From NCBI RefSeq assembly GCF_014905135.1, contig NZ_CP041406.1:1965061-2029060 (forward strand): 64,000 nt of DNA, read 5' to 3'. The DNA comes from Sulfurimonas paralvinellae (GTDB lineage: Bacteria; Campylobacterota; Campylobacteria; Campylobacterales; Sulfurimonadaceae). The notes below the pieces were generated by a model. It was not told where the DNA came from. It saw only the letters and a list, made by a program, of their open reading frames with translations, and did not search any database. Within the stretch, counting starts at the first letter, position 1, and every line of letters starts with the position of its first letter. The position numbers were made by a program, and so were the translations under genes. Shown one piece after another: positions 50,540-57,986 of the stretch.

Positions 50540-52498
50540 CTAGTGGATAAGAATATGAGGAACGATGAGAGGATATTTCTTCATTTTGCGGTAGATGTGT
50601 TTTCTCACCACCTGACGCAGATCACCCTCTAATGTTTTTGGACTGCCAATAAGCCCCGGCTTCATATTGATAAGGAAATTTTCAATGATCTCTTCCATCT
50701 CTTTTGCAAAAGCTTTATCTCGTTTATCCGGTACAATACCAAAGGTCGTAACTTTTGGTTTGTCCATCATCTTACCGGTCTGTTCACTCACCTGTGCAAC
50801 CATCATAACCACACCGTCAGTTGCAAGTTTTTGGCGGTCAAGCACGATATCATCTTCAATCTCATGATTGTTTTGATTATCAATATATGTTTTACCTGTC
50901 TTGACCGTTTTGACTTTTCTCATATATTTCGGTGCAACTTCTATCTGCTCACCATCTGTCATCAAGAGAATATTTCTCTCGGGAACACCACACATCATTG
51001 CTGTCTCTTTATGTCTCATAACATGATTGTACTCACCGTGAACAGGTAAAAAGAACTTAGGATTGACAAGACGAAGCATCAATTTCTGTTCTTCCATAGA
51101 AGCGTGTCCTGAAACGTGTAAATCTCTGTCCATCGCAACTTTTGCACCGCCTTTTTGAAGGTGATTGAGCATTTGTGAAATGCTTCCTTCATTACCAGGA
51201 ATCGCACGTGAAGAGAGAATAATCAAATCACTCGGTTTTATCTTGATATGTCTATGCTCACCGATACTCATTCTAAAGAGTGCCGAATTCGCTTCTCCTT
51301 GAGAACCCGTTGTCACAATAAGAACATCTTTGTCATTCATGCGTGCAACTTCATCTGCATCAACAAAAATATTTTTCGGAAATTTAATATAGTCATACTG
51401 TAGAGCGACTTCAATGTTTCTCTCCATAGAACGGCCGATAACACAAACCTTACGTCCATACTTGATTCCGTACTGAATTGCCTGATAGACACGGTGAATG
51501 TTCGAGCTGAACGTCGAGAGGATAATACGCCCTTCTGCTTTAGAGAAGACTCTGTCAAGTGCCGGTGCTACAGAAAGTTCTGAAGGTGTTGGAGCAGGGT
51601 TATGTGAATTCGTTGAATCACTCAACAAACACAACACACCTTTATCTCCATAATGCGCCAAGCGATGCAAGTCGGCAGTATATCCATCAACCGGTGTATG
51701 GTCGATTTTAAAGTCACCCGTGTGAATGATAGTTCCAGCTTCTGTCGTAATTGCAAGTGAAGAAGAATCTAAAATAGAGTGTGTCATATGCATCCACTCG
51801 ATCTCAAAGTCATTTCCGATTTTATAGACTTTACGTTTCTCAACCGGATTGAAATATTTTCTAAACTCTTTAAGGTGATGTTCATCAAATTTGTTACCAA
51901 TCATTGCAAGAGGAAGCGGTGTTCCATAGATAGGAAACTGCATTTCTCTAAAAAGGTACGGAACCGCACCGATATGATCTTCGTGTGCGTGTGTGATTAT
52001 AATACCGACGATCTTGTCTTTTATCTCACGAATATAAGAAAAATCAGGCACTAAGATATCAACTCCATGCATCTCTTCATCTGGAAAACTCATACCGACA
52101 TCTATCAAGATCGCTTCATTATCTGTTTCGAACACAGCAATATTTCCACCGATCTCACCAAGGCCGCCAAGCGGTGTGATACGCACTTTTGCTTTTGAGT
52201 CCAGGTTCAATTTATAATGAGGGTTCAATCTCTGTTTATGAACTTCCTGATTTTTAATGACAAATGATTTTAGTGTATCATCGACTGGAGCAGGGCCTCT
52301 TTTGTGTCGGTTACGGCTTTTATTGCGGTTATTGTTACTCGGTTTTGCATTTTGGTTCTTATTTTGGCTGTTTTTATCAGCACCTTGCCTATTTTGATTA
52401 TTATTAGGCTTACGATTGTTGTTTCTTCTGTTGTTATTTGGTTTGCGGTCTGTTTGAGGTTTGCTTTGCTGCTGCGCCTCTTTCTTTTCTTCTGCCAT
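50540..52498 (-). CDS. rnj: ribonuclease J
   Basis: 652 aa metallo-beta-lactamase/beta-CASP nuclease with endo- and 5'-3' exonuclease activity, central to mRNA decay in Campylobacterota, where RNase E is absent. The metal site HAHEDH is at 170-175, with SGHASMEEQ and HGEYNH motifs further on. Residues 1-75 are a low-complexity basic tail rich in Asn, Lys, Gln and Arg, as in Helicobacter RNase J, where such tails aid RNA or ribosome contact. The gene follows rsmA by 13 nt. Confidence 0.95.
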   Translation of the reverse strand: MAEEKKEAQQQSKPQTDRKPNNNRRNNNRKPNNNQNRQGADKNSQNKNQNAKPSNNNRNKSRNRHKRGPAPVDDTLKSFVIKNQEVHKQRLNPHYKLNLDSKAKVRITPLGGLGEIGGNIAVFETDNEAILIDVGMSFPDEEMHGVDILVPDFSYIREIKDKIVGIIITHAHEDHIGAVPYLFREMQFPIYGTPLPLAMIGNKFDEHHLKEFRKYFNPVEKRKVYKIGNDFEIEWMHMTHSILDSSSLAITTEAGTIIHTGDFKIDHTPVDGYTADLHRLAHYGDKGVLCLLSDSTNSHNPAPTPSELSVAPALDRVFSKAEGRIILSTFSSNIHRVYQAIQYGIKYGRKVCVIGRSMERNIEVALQYDYIKFPKNIFVDADEVARMNDKDVLIVTTGSQGEANSALFRMSIGEHRHIKIKPSDLIILSSRAIPGNEGSISQMLNHLQKGGAKVAMDRDLHVSGHASMEEQKLMLRLVNPKFFLPVHGEYNHVMRHKETAMMCGVPERNILLMTDGEQIEVAPKYMRKVKTVKTGKTYIDNQNNHEIEDDIVLDRQKLATDGVVMMVAQVSEQTGKMMDKPKVTTFGIVPDKRDKAFAKEMEEIIENFLINMKPGLIGSPKTLEGDLRQVVRKHIYRKMKKYPLIVPHILIH

Positions 52499-52511
52499 CC
52501 AAACTCCTTAT

Positions 52512-53285
52512 TTAAATTATTTTATAGAGTTGGTGATAGTCCTTCGTGCTAACTTGATGAGGGCGAATCGTTAATGTAAGTCCAAGCTTTTCAAAAGCCT
52601 CTTGAAGTGTTACTTTCTCATATTTAGAAGAGAGATTTTTCATCAAAGTCTTGCGAGGCTGCGTAAATGCAACTCTAAGCATATCCTCGAATTCTTTTTC
52701 ACTTCTGTCTCTACTCTTTTGTATAAGAAAAACTGCAGAGTCAACTTTGGGCTGTGGATCAAATGCAGTTGGCGGAACTTTCACGATTAATCTCGCGTCT
52801 CCTACACTTTGAGCAATAATGCCCAACGAACCAAATACTTTCTCTCCACTTTCTGCGCAAAACTTTTCTGCAACTTCAAGCTGTACCATTACAAGTATGT
52901 TCTTACACATTGGATCTGCGAGTGCTTTGAGTATGATGTTCGTAGCTATATAGTAGGGCAGGTTTGCCACTAAGTCATACGGCTCATCTATCAAAGTATT
53001 CTTCCAAGCTTCTAAAACATCTCCACAATGAATGTGAAGTCGCTTGGTAGCGATCTCTTCTTTAAACGTAGTTTGTAATAGTTTACATAAATCGGTATCT
53101 ACCTCAAAAGCTTCTACACTTTTGACATCAACTAAAAATTTAGTTAAATCACCTAAGCCAGGCCCAATCTCTACGACTTTATTGTCATTTTTGGGCATCG
53201 CTTCGACGATTTTTCTTAAAATGGACTCATCTTTTAGAAAGTTTTGTCCAAACTTCTTCTTTGCTACAACACTTTCTCTATTCAT
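52512..53285 (-). CDS. rsmA: 16S rRNA adenine dimethyltransferase (RsmA/KsgA)
   Basis: Dimethylates two adjacent adenines in helix 45 of 16S rRNA. 257 aa. SAM-binding motif VVEIGPGLGDLTKFLV (motif I), the NLPYYIAT motif IV, and the N-terminal KKFGQNFLKD block are diagnostic. Loss of the enzyme confers kasugamycin resistance in other bacteria. It precedes rnj by 13 nt, and both act on RNA. Confidence 0.96.
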   Translation of the reverse strand: MNRESVVAKKKFGQNFLKDESILRKIVEAMPKNDNKVVEIGPGLGDLTKFLVDVKSVEAFEVDTDLCKLLQTTFKEEIATKRLHIHCGDVLEAWKNTLIDEPYDLVANLPYYIATNIILKALADPMCKNILVMVQLEVAEKFCAESGEKVFGSLGIIAQSVGDARLIVKVPPTAFDPQPKVDSAVFLIQKSRDRSEKEFEDMLRVAFTQPRKTLMKNLSSKYEKVTLQEAFEKLGLTLTIRPHQVSTKDYHQLYKII

Positions 53286-53356
53286 AGTGCTTAGTCTATA
53301 CTAAAAATACTTATAAAAAGGTAACAAAATGAAAAAAGTAACTTTTTTCATCCTAT

Positions 53357-53830
53357 TTACTTCATTACAGAGTCTATTTTTTCCTGTATTACCGCTTCTA
53401 GTCTTCTTTCTAGTCTTTCAACTTCATCGACAAATTCTTTAGCATCTCTTTGCATGTTCTTTAATAAATTATCAACATGTTTCTGCTCTGCATCAGAAAT
53501 ATTTTGTCGTTTCGCACCCATGAGTTTTGAAAAAAAGCCCGCTTTATTTGTTTCTGAAAAAAATGTATTGTATATTTCAGAGTATCTTTCATGTAACTGT
53601 TGATGGAGTGTTTCAATGTTTTGCATACATTCCAAAGGATTGTTCGAAAGCTTTTTGAGCTTTTGTCCCTCCTTGTAAAACCACTTTCCAAACTCACTTT
53701 CCCGTGGATCAATAGGAGGTATTCCCTGATCATTTTTTGTTCCTGCAATAAGATTTTTCGCCTTATCTATCCACTGTAAATTTGCTAGCTTTGCTTTTTG
53801 CAAATCTTCTATAATTTCTTCTTTTGTCAT
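53357..53830 (-). CDS. CZB-like zinc-binding sensor domain protein
   Basis: 157 aa helical soluble protein. WIDKAKNLIAG near the start, then FGKWFYKEGQKLKKL, then LHQQLHERYSEIYN and a coiled-coil C-terminus, resemble the chemoreceptor zinc-binding (CZB) domain, whose zinc ligands are three His and one Cys. The two His of the LHxxLH helix are present; the N-terminal His and the Cys seem replaced (ANLQW, EFGKW). It may have lost zinc binding or bind another ligand. Function unknown; a chemotaxis link is inference. Confidence 0.6.
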   Translation of the reverse strand: MTKEEIIEDLQKAKLANLQWIDKAKNLIAGTKNDQGIPPIDPRESEFGKWFYKEGQKLKKLSNNPLECMQNIETLHQQLHERYSEIYNTFFSETNKAGFFSKLMGAKRQNISDAEQKHVDNLLKNMQRDAKEFVDEVERLERRLEAVIQEKIDSVMK

Positions 53831-53902
53831 TTCATTCCATTAATAATTGTTATACATTATAATACGGAATAGATTAAACCAGCATAAAGTCATTTTAATG
53901 AA

Positions 53903-53920
53903 TTGTTTCACGTGAAACAA
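53903..53920. other. parS centromere-like site 1
   Basis: The perfect palindrome TTGTTTCACGTGAAACAA contains the 16-bp ParB-binding consensus TGTTTCACGTGAAACA (53904-53919) without mismatch. Chromosomal parS sites mark the origin region in most bacteria. It lies in the intergenic gap just upstream of the hisF promoter. A second perfect copy is 3.3 kb away. Confidence 0.9.
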
Positions 53921-53921
53921 A

Positions 53922-53949
53922 TTGGTCATTAAGCCTAAAAGTGTATAAT
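53922..53949 (+). promoter_or_regulatory. hisF promoter
   Basis: TTGGTC (53922-53927), 16 nt spacer, TATAAT (53944-53949). The hexamer end is only 6 nt before the hisF ATG, so initiation at the usual distance would fall at or next to the start codon. Confidence 0.5.
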
Positions 53950-53955
53950 TTTAAA

Positions 53956-54720
53956 ATGAAAAATTATTTTGCTAAAAGAATCATTCCATGCTTGGATGTC
54001 AAAGATGGCCGTGTTGTCAAAGGTGTCAACTTCGTCGGTCTTAAGGATGCAGGCGATCCAGTAGAGGTTGCACGCAGATACAACGAAGAGGGTGCCGATG
54101 AACTTACCTTTTTGGATATAACAGCTTCATCCGACAATCGAGATACTATCGTCGATATCGTTGCTCAAGTGGCACGTGAAATCTTCATACCGCTGACTGT
54201 AGGCGGAGGCATACGTAAACTCGAAGATATCTATAAACTTTTGAATGTCGGATGCGATAAAGTCAGTGTAAATTCTGCAGCCATCAAACGCCCTGAACTT
54301 ATCGATGAAGGTGCAAAGCGTTTTGGCTCACAATGTATCGTTACGGCAATAGATGTCAAACGAAATGAGAATGGAAGCTACAATGTCTATCTCAATGGTG
54401 GGCGTGTCGATACAGGCATAGATGCACTTGAATGGGCAAAAGAAGTTGTAGAGCGTGGAAGTGGCGAGATCCTGCTTACATCTATGGATGCAGATGGTAC
54501 AAAAGCCGGTTTTGAGTTAAATATAACCGAGCAGATATCAAAAGCCGTCAATGTCCCAGTTATAGCAAGCGGCGGGGCAGGAACGATGGAGCATATCAAA
54601 GAAGCTTTCGAACATGGTGCAGATGCAGCACTAGCCGCTTCTATCTTTCACTATAAAGAGATAGATATTATGGATCTCAAACACTATCTGCATGACAATG
54701 ACATTCCGGTAAGACTATAA
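53956..54720 (+). CDS. hisF: imidazole glycerol phosphate synthase subunit HisF
   Basis: Cyclase subunit of histidine synthesis; makes IGP and AICAR with ammonia from HisH. 254 aa (beta/alpha)8 barrel: [23 protein letters not shown] contains the catalytic Asp14, [12 protein letters not shown] the phosphate site, [12 protein letters not shown] the second Asp, and [26 protein letters not shown] the C-terminal phosphate loop. The ATG at 53956 is preferred to a GTG 15 nt upstream on family length. hisH and the other his genes are not in this window. Confidence 0.97.
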   Translation: MKNYFAKRIIPCLDVKDGRVVKGVNFVGLKDAGDPVEVARRYNEEGADELTFLDITASSDNRDTIVDIVAQVAREIFIPLTVGGGIRKLEDIYKLLNVGCDKVSVNSAAIKRPELIDEGAKRFGSQCIVTAIDVKRNENGSYNVYLNGGRVDTGIDALEWAKEVVERGSGEILLTSMDADGTKAGFELNITEQISKAVNVPVIASGGAGTMEHIKEAFEHGADAALAASIFHYKEIDIMDLKHYLHDNDIPVRL

Positions 54721-54724
54721 CATA

Positions 54725-55267
54725 ATGATAATCTGCGCAGGAAACAATGAAACATTTGATTTTGCTACTCCTATGGGAGTAGGACTGATAGAGACAACAA
54801 TGAACCTCACGCGGCTTTGTCTTTTTGACAAACCTGAGTTTCTTCTCTTTGTAGGCACTGCCGGAAGCTATGGCCAAGCAGAGATATTTGACATTATAGA
54901 GAGCAAAACAGCAGCGAATATTGAACTCTCTTTTTTGACTAACGATGCTTACACTCCACTGGAAAATGTCATCACTACAAACCTAACAGACAAAAAAGAC
55001 ATTATAGTCAACTCATCTAACTACATCTCAACCAACGAAACGCTTACAAAAAACTTTTTAAAATTTGGCATCGGCATAGAAAATATGGAATATTTTGCCG
55101 TGTTATCTGTGGCAAAAGAGTTTGAGATACCTGCCGGCGGCGTTTTTTGCATAACAAACTATACAAACAAAAACGCTCATGAAGACTTTTTAAAGAACCA
55201 CGACAAAGCAAAAGCATTACTTCAAGAACATGTCAAAAGACGTATAAAGGAACTAACATCATCATGA
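54725..55267 (+). CDS. purine-nucleoside-phosphorylase-like protein (PunB-like)
   Basis: 180 aa protein of the PNP/UDP phosphorylase superfamily: MIICAGNNETFDFATPMGVGL, a LLFVGTAGSYG substrate loop and NMEYFAVLSVAKEFEIP, which corresponds to the active-site 'E-M-E' region of nucleoside hydrolases and phosphorylases. In Helicobacter a similar gene (punB) sits beside dnaA. The reaction is inferred. It is 4 nt after hisF and overlaps rlmN by ATGA. Confidence 0.75.
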   Translation: MIICAGNNETFDFATPMGVGLIETTMNLTRLCLFDKPEFLLFVGTAGSYGQAEIFDIIESKTAANIELSFLTNDAYTPLENVITTNLTDKKDIIVNSSNYISTNETLTKNFLKFGIGIENMEYFAVLSVAKEFEIPAGGVFCITNYTNKNAHEDFLKNHDKAKALLQEHVKRRIKELTSS

Positions 55268-56346
55268 ATGAAATAAAACCCTCTCTTTATGATTTCACCC
55301 TCAAAGATCTAACAGCGTTAGTCAAACCATCATTTCGCGCAAAACAGATCTATGGATGGCTCTATCACCAGTATGCCGATAACTATGAAGCTATGAAAAA
55401 CATACCAAAAGCTATGAAAGAAGAACTAGCTGAAAAATATTTGGTAAATCCTATGAAAATTGTCCGTAAAGAAGAGTCGGATGACGGTACCATTAAATAT
55501 CTCTTTGAACTGCAAGATGGCAAAACTGTCGAAGCTGTCTGGCTCAAGATGAAAGATGCCCAACATGATGAAGAAGGTAATCTCACGCAAGAGGCAAAAT
55601 ACACTATCTGTGTCTCCACACAGGTTGGATGCAAAGTGGGCTGCTCTTTTTGTCTTACTGCAAAAGGAGGCTTTACACGAGATCTCACTGCAGGTGAAAT
55701 AGTGGGGCAGGTTGTCAATCTTAAACGTGACAACGACCACAAACATAACAGAAAGATAAACATTGTCTATATGGGCATGGGCGAGCCACTTGACAACCTT
55801 GACAATCTTGCTAAAGCCATCTCTATTTTTAAAGAAGAAGAGGGTCTGGCAATATCAGGAAAAAGACAAACAGTGAGCACAAGTGGTTTAAGCAACAAAA
55901 TAGATCAATTGGGTTCAATGGACTTGGGAGTGCATATAGCTATTTCACTTCATGCAGTGGATGATGAACTGCGAACTGAACTTATTCCAATGAATAAAGC
56001 ACATAACATCAATTCTATTATTGAAGCTGTAAAACGTTTTCCTATCGATACACGCAAACGTGTTATGTTTGAATACCTCGTTATAAAAGATAAGAATGAT
56101 GATCTAGGGAGTGCTAAAAAGCTTGTTAAGCTACTCTCCGGTATAAAGGCCAAGGTCAATCTCATCTACTTCAATCCTTACCCTGGAACACCTTATGAGC
56201 GTCCAAGCTATGAAGACATGTTCGCTTTTCAGGAATACCTCATTAAACACGGGCTTCTTTCTACGATTAGAGACTCCAAAGGCATCGATATTTCTGCAGC
56301 CTGCGGACAGTTAAAAGAAAAAACAGTAAATGAGCTTTCAAACTAA
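55264..56346 (+). CDS. rlmN: dual-specificity 23S rRNA/tRNA adenine-C2 methyltransferase RlmN
   Basis: Radical SAM enzyme that methylates A2503 of 23S rRNA and A37 of some tRNAs. 360 aa. The Fe-S motif is C-x3-C-x2-C in STQVGCKVGCSFCLTAKGG; NIVYMGMGEPLDN and LIYFNPYPGT follow, with the C-terminal GIDISAACGQLK (catalytic Cys). Its ATG overlaps the stop of the phosphorylase-like gene. Confidence 0.97.
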   Translation: MNEIKPSLYDFTLKDLTALVKPSFRAKQIYGWLYHQYADNYEAMKNIPKAMKEELAEKYLVNPMKIVRKEESDDGTIKYLFELQDGKTVEAVWLKMKDAQHDEEGNLTQEAKYTICVSTQVGCKVGCSFCLTAKGGFTRDLTAGEIVGQVVNLKRDNDHKHNRKINIVYMGMGEPLDNLDNLAKAISIFKEEEGLAISGKRQTVSTSGLSNKIDQLGSMDLGVHIAISLHAVDDELRTELIPMNKAHNINSIIEAVKRFPIDTRKRVMFEYLVIKDKNDDLGSAKKLVKLLSGIKAKVNLIYFNPYPGTPYERPSYEDMFAFQEYLIKHGLLSTIRDSKGIDISAACGQLKEKTVNELSN

Positions 56347-56369
56347 CAGATAGCAAACAACTCGAGGAG

Positions 56370-56375
56370 TATAAT
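56370..56375 (+). promoter_or_regulatory. -10 element before the small ORF pair
   Basis: TATAAT 28 nt upstream of the first small ORF, preceded by GAGGAG and AACTCG with no recognisable -35. It would give a short leader ending in AAAGG (6 nt before the ATG). Confidence 0.4.
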
Positions 56376-56402
56376 TTCACTCATATTATTTAAAGGCTTA
56401 TT

Positions 56403-56507
56403 ATGGGTGATTTAACGGGTGTAGATATCGCTGAAGTGATTTTATTGGTTGTTGTATTTGCAATAGGCGTAGGCGGATTTATCTGGGCTGCTACAAAAGA
56501 AGACTAA
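56403..56507 (+). CDS. 34-residue predicted single-pass membrane peptide
   Basis: ATG with AAAGG 6 nt upstream. The peptide is an acidic N-terminus (MGDLTGVDIAE), one hydrophobic helix (about 12-30, Val/Ile/Gly-rich) and a short charged tail (TKED), the shape of small oxidase or transporter accessory subunits. I recognise no family. Its TAA shares one base with the ATG of the next ORF (TAATG), indicating real translational coupling rather than a random frame. Confidence 0.5.
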   Translation: MGDLTGVDIAEVILLVVVFAIGVGGFIWAATKED

Positions 56508-56593
56508 TGGCAGATGGTACAACAAGTACAGAAGCATTGAAAAAACTAAGAAGTCGAGTGAAAAAGATCATTAAAAGAGATACTGCAGTATAA
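56507..56593 (+). CDS. 28-residue basic peptide coupled to the previous ORF
   Basis: Starts MADGTTSTEALKKLRSRVKK and is rich in Lys and Arg in an amphipathic helix. It is coupled by TAATG to the membrane peptide. No family known. A 7-bp hairpin GACGACC...GGTCGTC (56599-56625) follows 6 nt after its stop and may end the transcript, though no T tract follows. Confidence 0.4.
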   Translation: MADGTTSTEALKKLRSRVKKIIKRDTAV

Positions 56594-56734
56594 AAGGTGA
56601 CGACCAACACACCAGGGAGGTCGTCTATGAATGTAATAATACCCTACTTTTCTTAAAAAAATCAAAATTTAGATTTCTTCTCTTAAAACAAATTATAAAT
56701 CAAAAAATATATATAAATTTTCCTCAAGTGTGTA

Positions 56735-56743
56735 TTATTCACA
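56735..56743 (+). promoter_or_regulatory. DnaA box 1
   Basis: TTATTCACA, perfect to TTATNCACA and with the TTCAC core favoured in Campylobacterota. It lies inside a small palindrome TGTG-TATTATT-CACA. Confidence 0.65.
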
Positions 56744-56756
56744 CATTGTTCTAACT

Positions 56757-56765
56757 TGTGAATAT
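56757..56765 (-). promoter_or_regulatory. DnaA box 2
   Basis: Minus strand ATATTCACA, one mismatch from the consensus at position 1, facing box 1 across 13 nt. Confidence 0.5.
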
Positions 56766-56943
56766 CACATTGTTTTTTCTGATATAAATTGCAAATTTTT
56801 TTTACTTTTTAAGAAATTTTTTATATAAATAATAACTGAAACAAACACCTAGAATTTTGGATAGTCCCTATAATAGGGGATTTTGAAGATTATACGCCAA
56901 ATCCATTATTTAAATGAATAATTTTTATCTTATACATAAAAAG

Positions 56944-56952
56944 TTATTCACA
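56944..56952 (+). promoter_or_regulatory. DnaA box 3
   Basis: TTATTCACA, perfect. Preceded by AAAAAG and followed by ATCAATG. Confidence 0.65.
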
Positions 56953-56974
56953 TCAATGCTTATTAAATATGCAA

Positions 56975-57892
56975 TTAGTGAATATTATGTATATATTGGA
57001 GTGCTAAGGCTTCAAAATTCACATGGCTTTTAATATTATATTTTTCTCCATAAAGATCAAACTCTAATTCACTTGCATGCAACAACAGCCTTTGAGACCC
57101 GCTTTTAGAAAATCGCTCTTCTTGAGAAAGTTCTTTATCTAAAAATTTAACAATATCATTTTCATCTTGTCCATATATTGGATCACCGACGATTGGATGT
57201 TTCACGTGAAACAAATGAACACGTATCTGATGCTGTCTTCCGGTATGCGGTTTACACGCAACCAAGCTCATATCTAATTCCGGAAAATATTTTAAAAGTT
57301 TAAAATCTGTTTTTGATACTTTACCGCTTTCATCTACACGAACAACCATTCTTACAATTGCACTCTCATCTTCTGCTCTCAAAAGCGGAGCTTCAACACA
57401 AAGCGTCTCTGGAAACTCTCCGTGAACCATAGCAAGATATGTTTTTTTCATATCTCTCTCCTGAAACATTATCTTAATGTCTCTTTCGCTTGTTTTGTTT
57501 TTAGCACAAAGAACAAGACCGCTTGTCTCCTGATCTATTCTATGTGTAATATTTGCATCACGTCCATATTGATACTTCAGCTCATCTATTAAAGAGTAGG
57601 GTGTATTTCTATTTTGGGGATGAATAAGCACTCCGCTTGGTTTGTCAAAAACAACAAACTCCTCAGTTTCAAATGTAGGCTGCAATCCTTTCGTGATCGG
57701 TTCAAAGTAGATAAATTCAAATTCACCTTCAATATCTCCACCCGCTTTTGTAAGCGGCTCACCATTGACAAGTAGTCTGCCTTTAGCAATAAGACGCTGC
57801 GCTTCTTTTTGTGTGTAACCCAATTCATTCATTAGATAGAGAAAAGCTCTCTGTTTCTTTTGCGCTACAAATTTCTTTTTTACAAATGGCAA
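56975..57892 (-). CDS. RluA-family pseudouridine synthase
   Basis: 305 aa. An N-terminal S4-like RNA-binding domain (about 15-60, with KEAQRLIAKGRLLVNGE) precedes the synthase domain. The catalytic Asp is D120 in THRIDQETSGL, and HTGRQHQIRVHL is the family's later motif. The target (23S rRNA or tRNA) is not decidable. A perfect parS palindrome lies inside the coding sequence at the bases coding for FHVKH. The 3' end borders the AT-rich region. Confidence 0.9.
   Translation of the reverse strand: MPFVKKKFVAQKKQRAFLYLMNELGYTQKEAQRLIAKGRLLVNGEPLTKAGGDIEGEFEFIYFEPITKGLQPTFETEEFVVFDKPSGVLIHPQNRNTPYSLIDELKYQYGRDANITHRIDQETSGLVLCAKNKTSERDIKIMFQERDMKKTYLAMVHGEFPETLCVEAPLLRAEDESAIVRMVVRVDESGKVSKTDFKLLKYFPELDMSLVACKPHTGRQHQIRVHLFHVKHPIVGDPIYGQDENDIVKFLDKELSQEERFSKSGSQRLLLHASELEFDLYGEKYNIKSHVNFEALALQYIHNIH
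57198..57213. other. parS centromere-like site 2 (inside the RluA-family gene)
   Basis: TGTTTCACGTGAAACA, perfect 16-bp ParB site, within codons for the FHVKH segment of the pseudouridine synthase. parS sites inside coding sequence are well documented in other bacteria. It is 3.3 kb from site 1 and 0.2 kb right of the AT-rich gap. Confidence 0.88.
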
Positions 57893-57986
57893 GCTTAATT
57901 CCTCTATTATGATAGTTATTGTAAAATATCATACTTATTTAAAACGAATTTTAGCACAATAAAGTTCTTAATCGAAAAGGTAAAAA

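Larger units (their letters stand above)
56594..56974. other. AT-rich region with DnaA boxes, candidate replication origin
   Basis: Non-coding, 381 nt, very AT-rich with T/A runs suited to strand opening (56641-56720 and 56770-56850). It holds DnaA boxes at 56735-56743, 56757-56765 and 56944-56952, plus one just inside the rluA stop at 56977-56985. It also has a GC-poor inverted repeat TCCCTA-TAA-TAGGGGA (56865-56880). parS sites lie 2.7 kb left and 0.2 kb right. Support for origin activity is circumstantial: the known dnaA position is not in the window. Confidence 0.45.

Noticed and set aside
56627..56656. Nine-codon reading frame MNVIIPYFS with a GGGAGG ribosome site.
   Set aside because: Its ribosome site is part of a hairpin stem (GACGACC/GGTCGTC), and such a short frame in AT-rich DNA is expected by chance.
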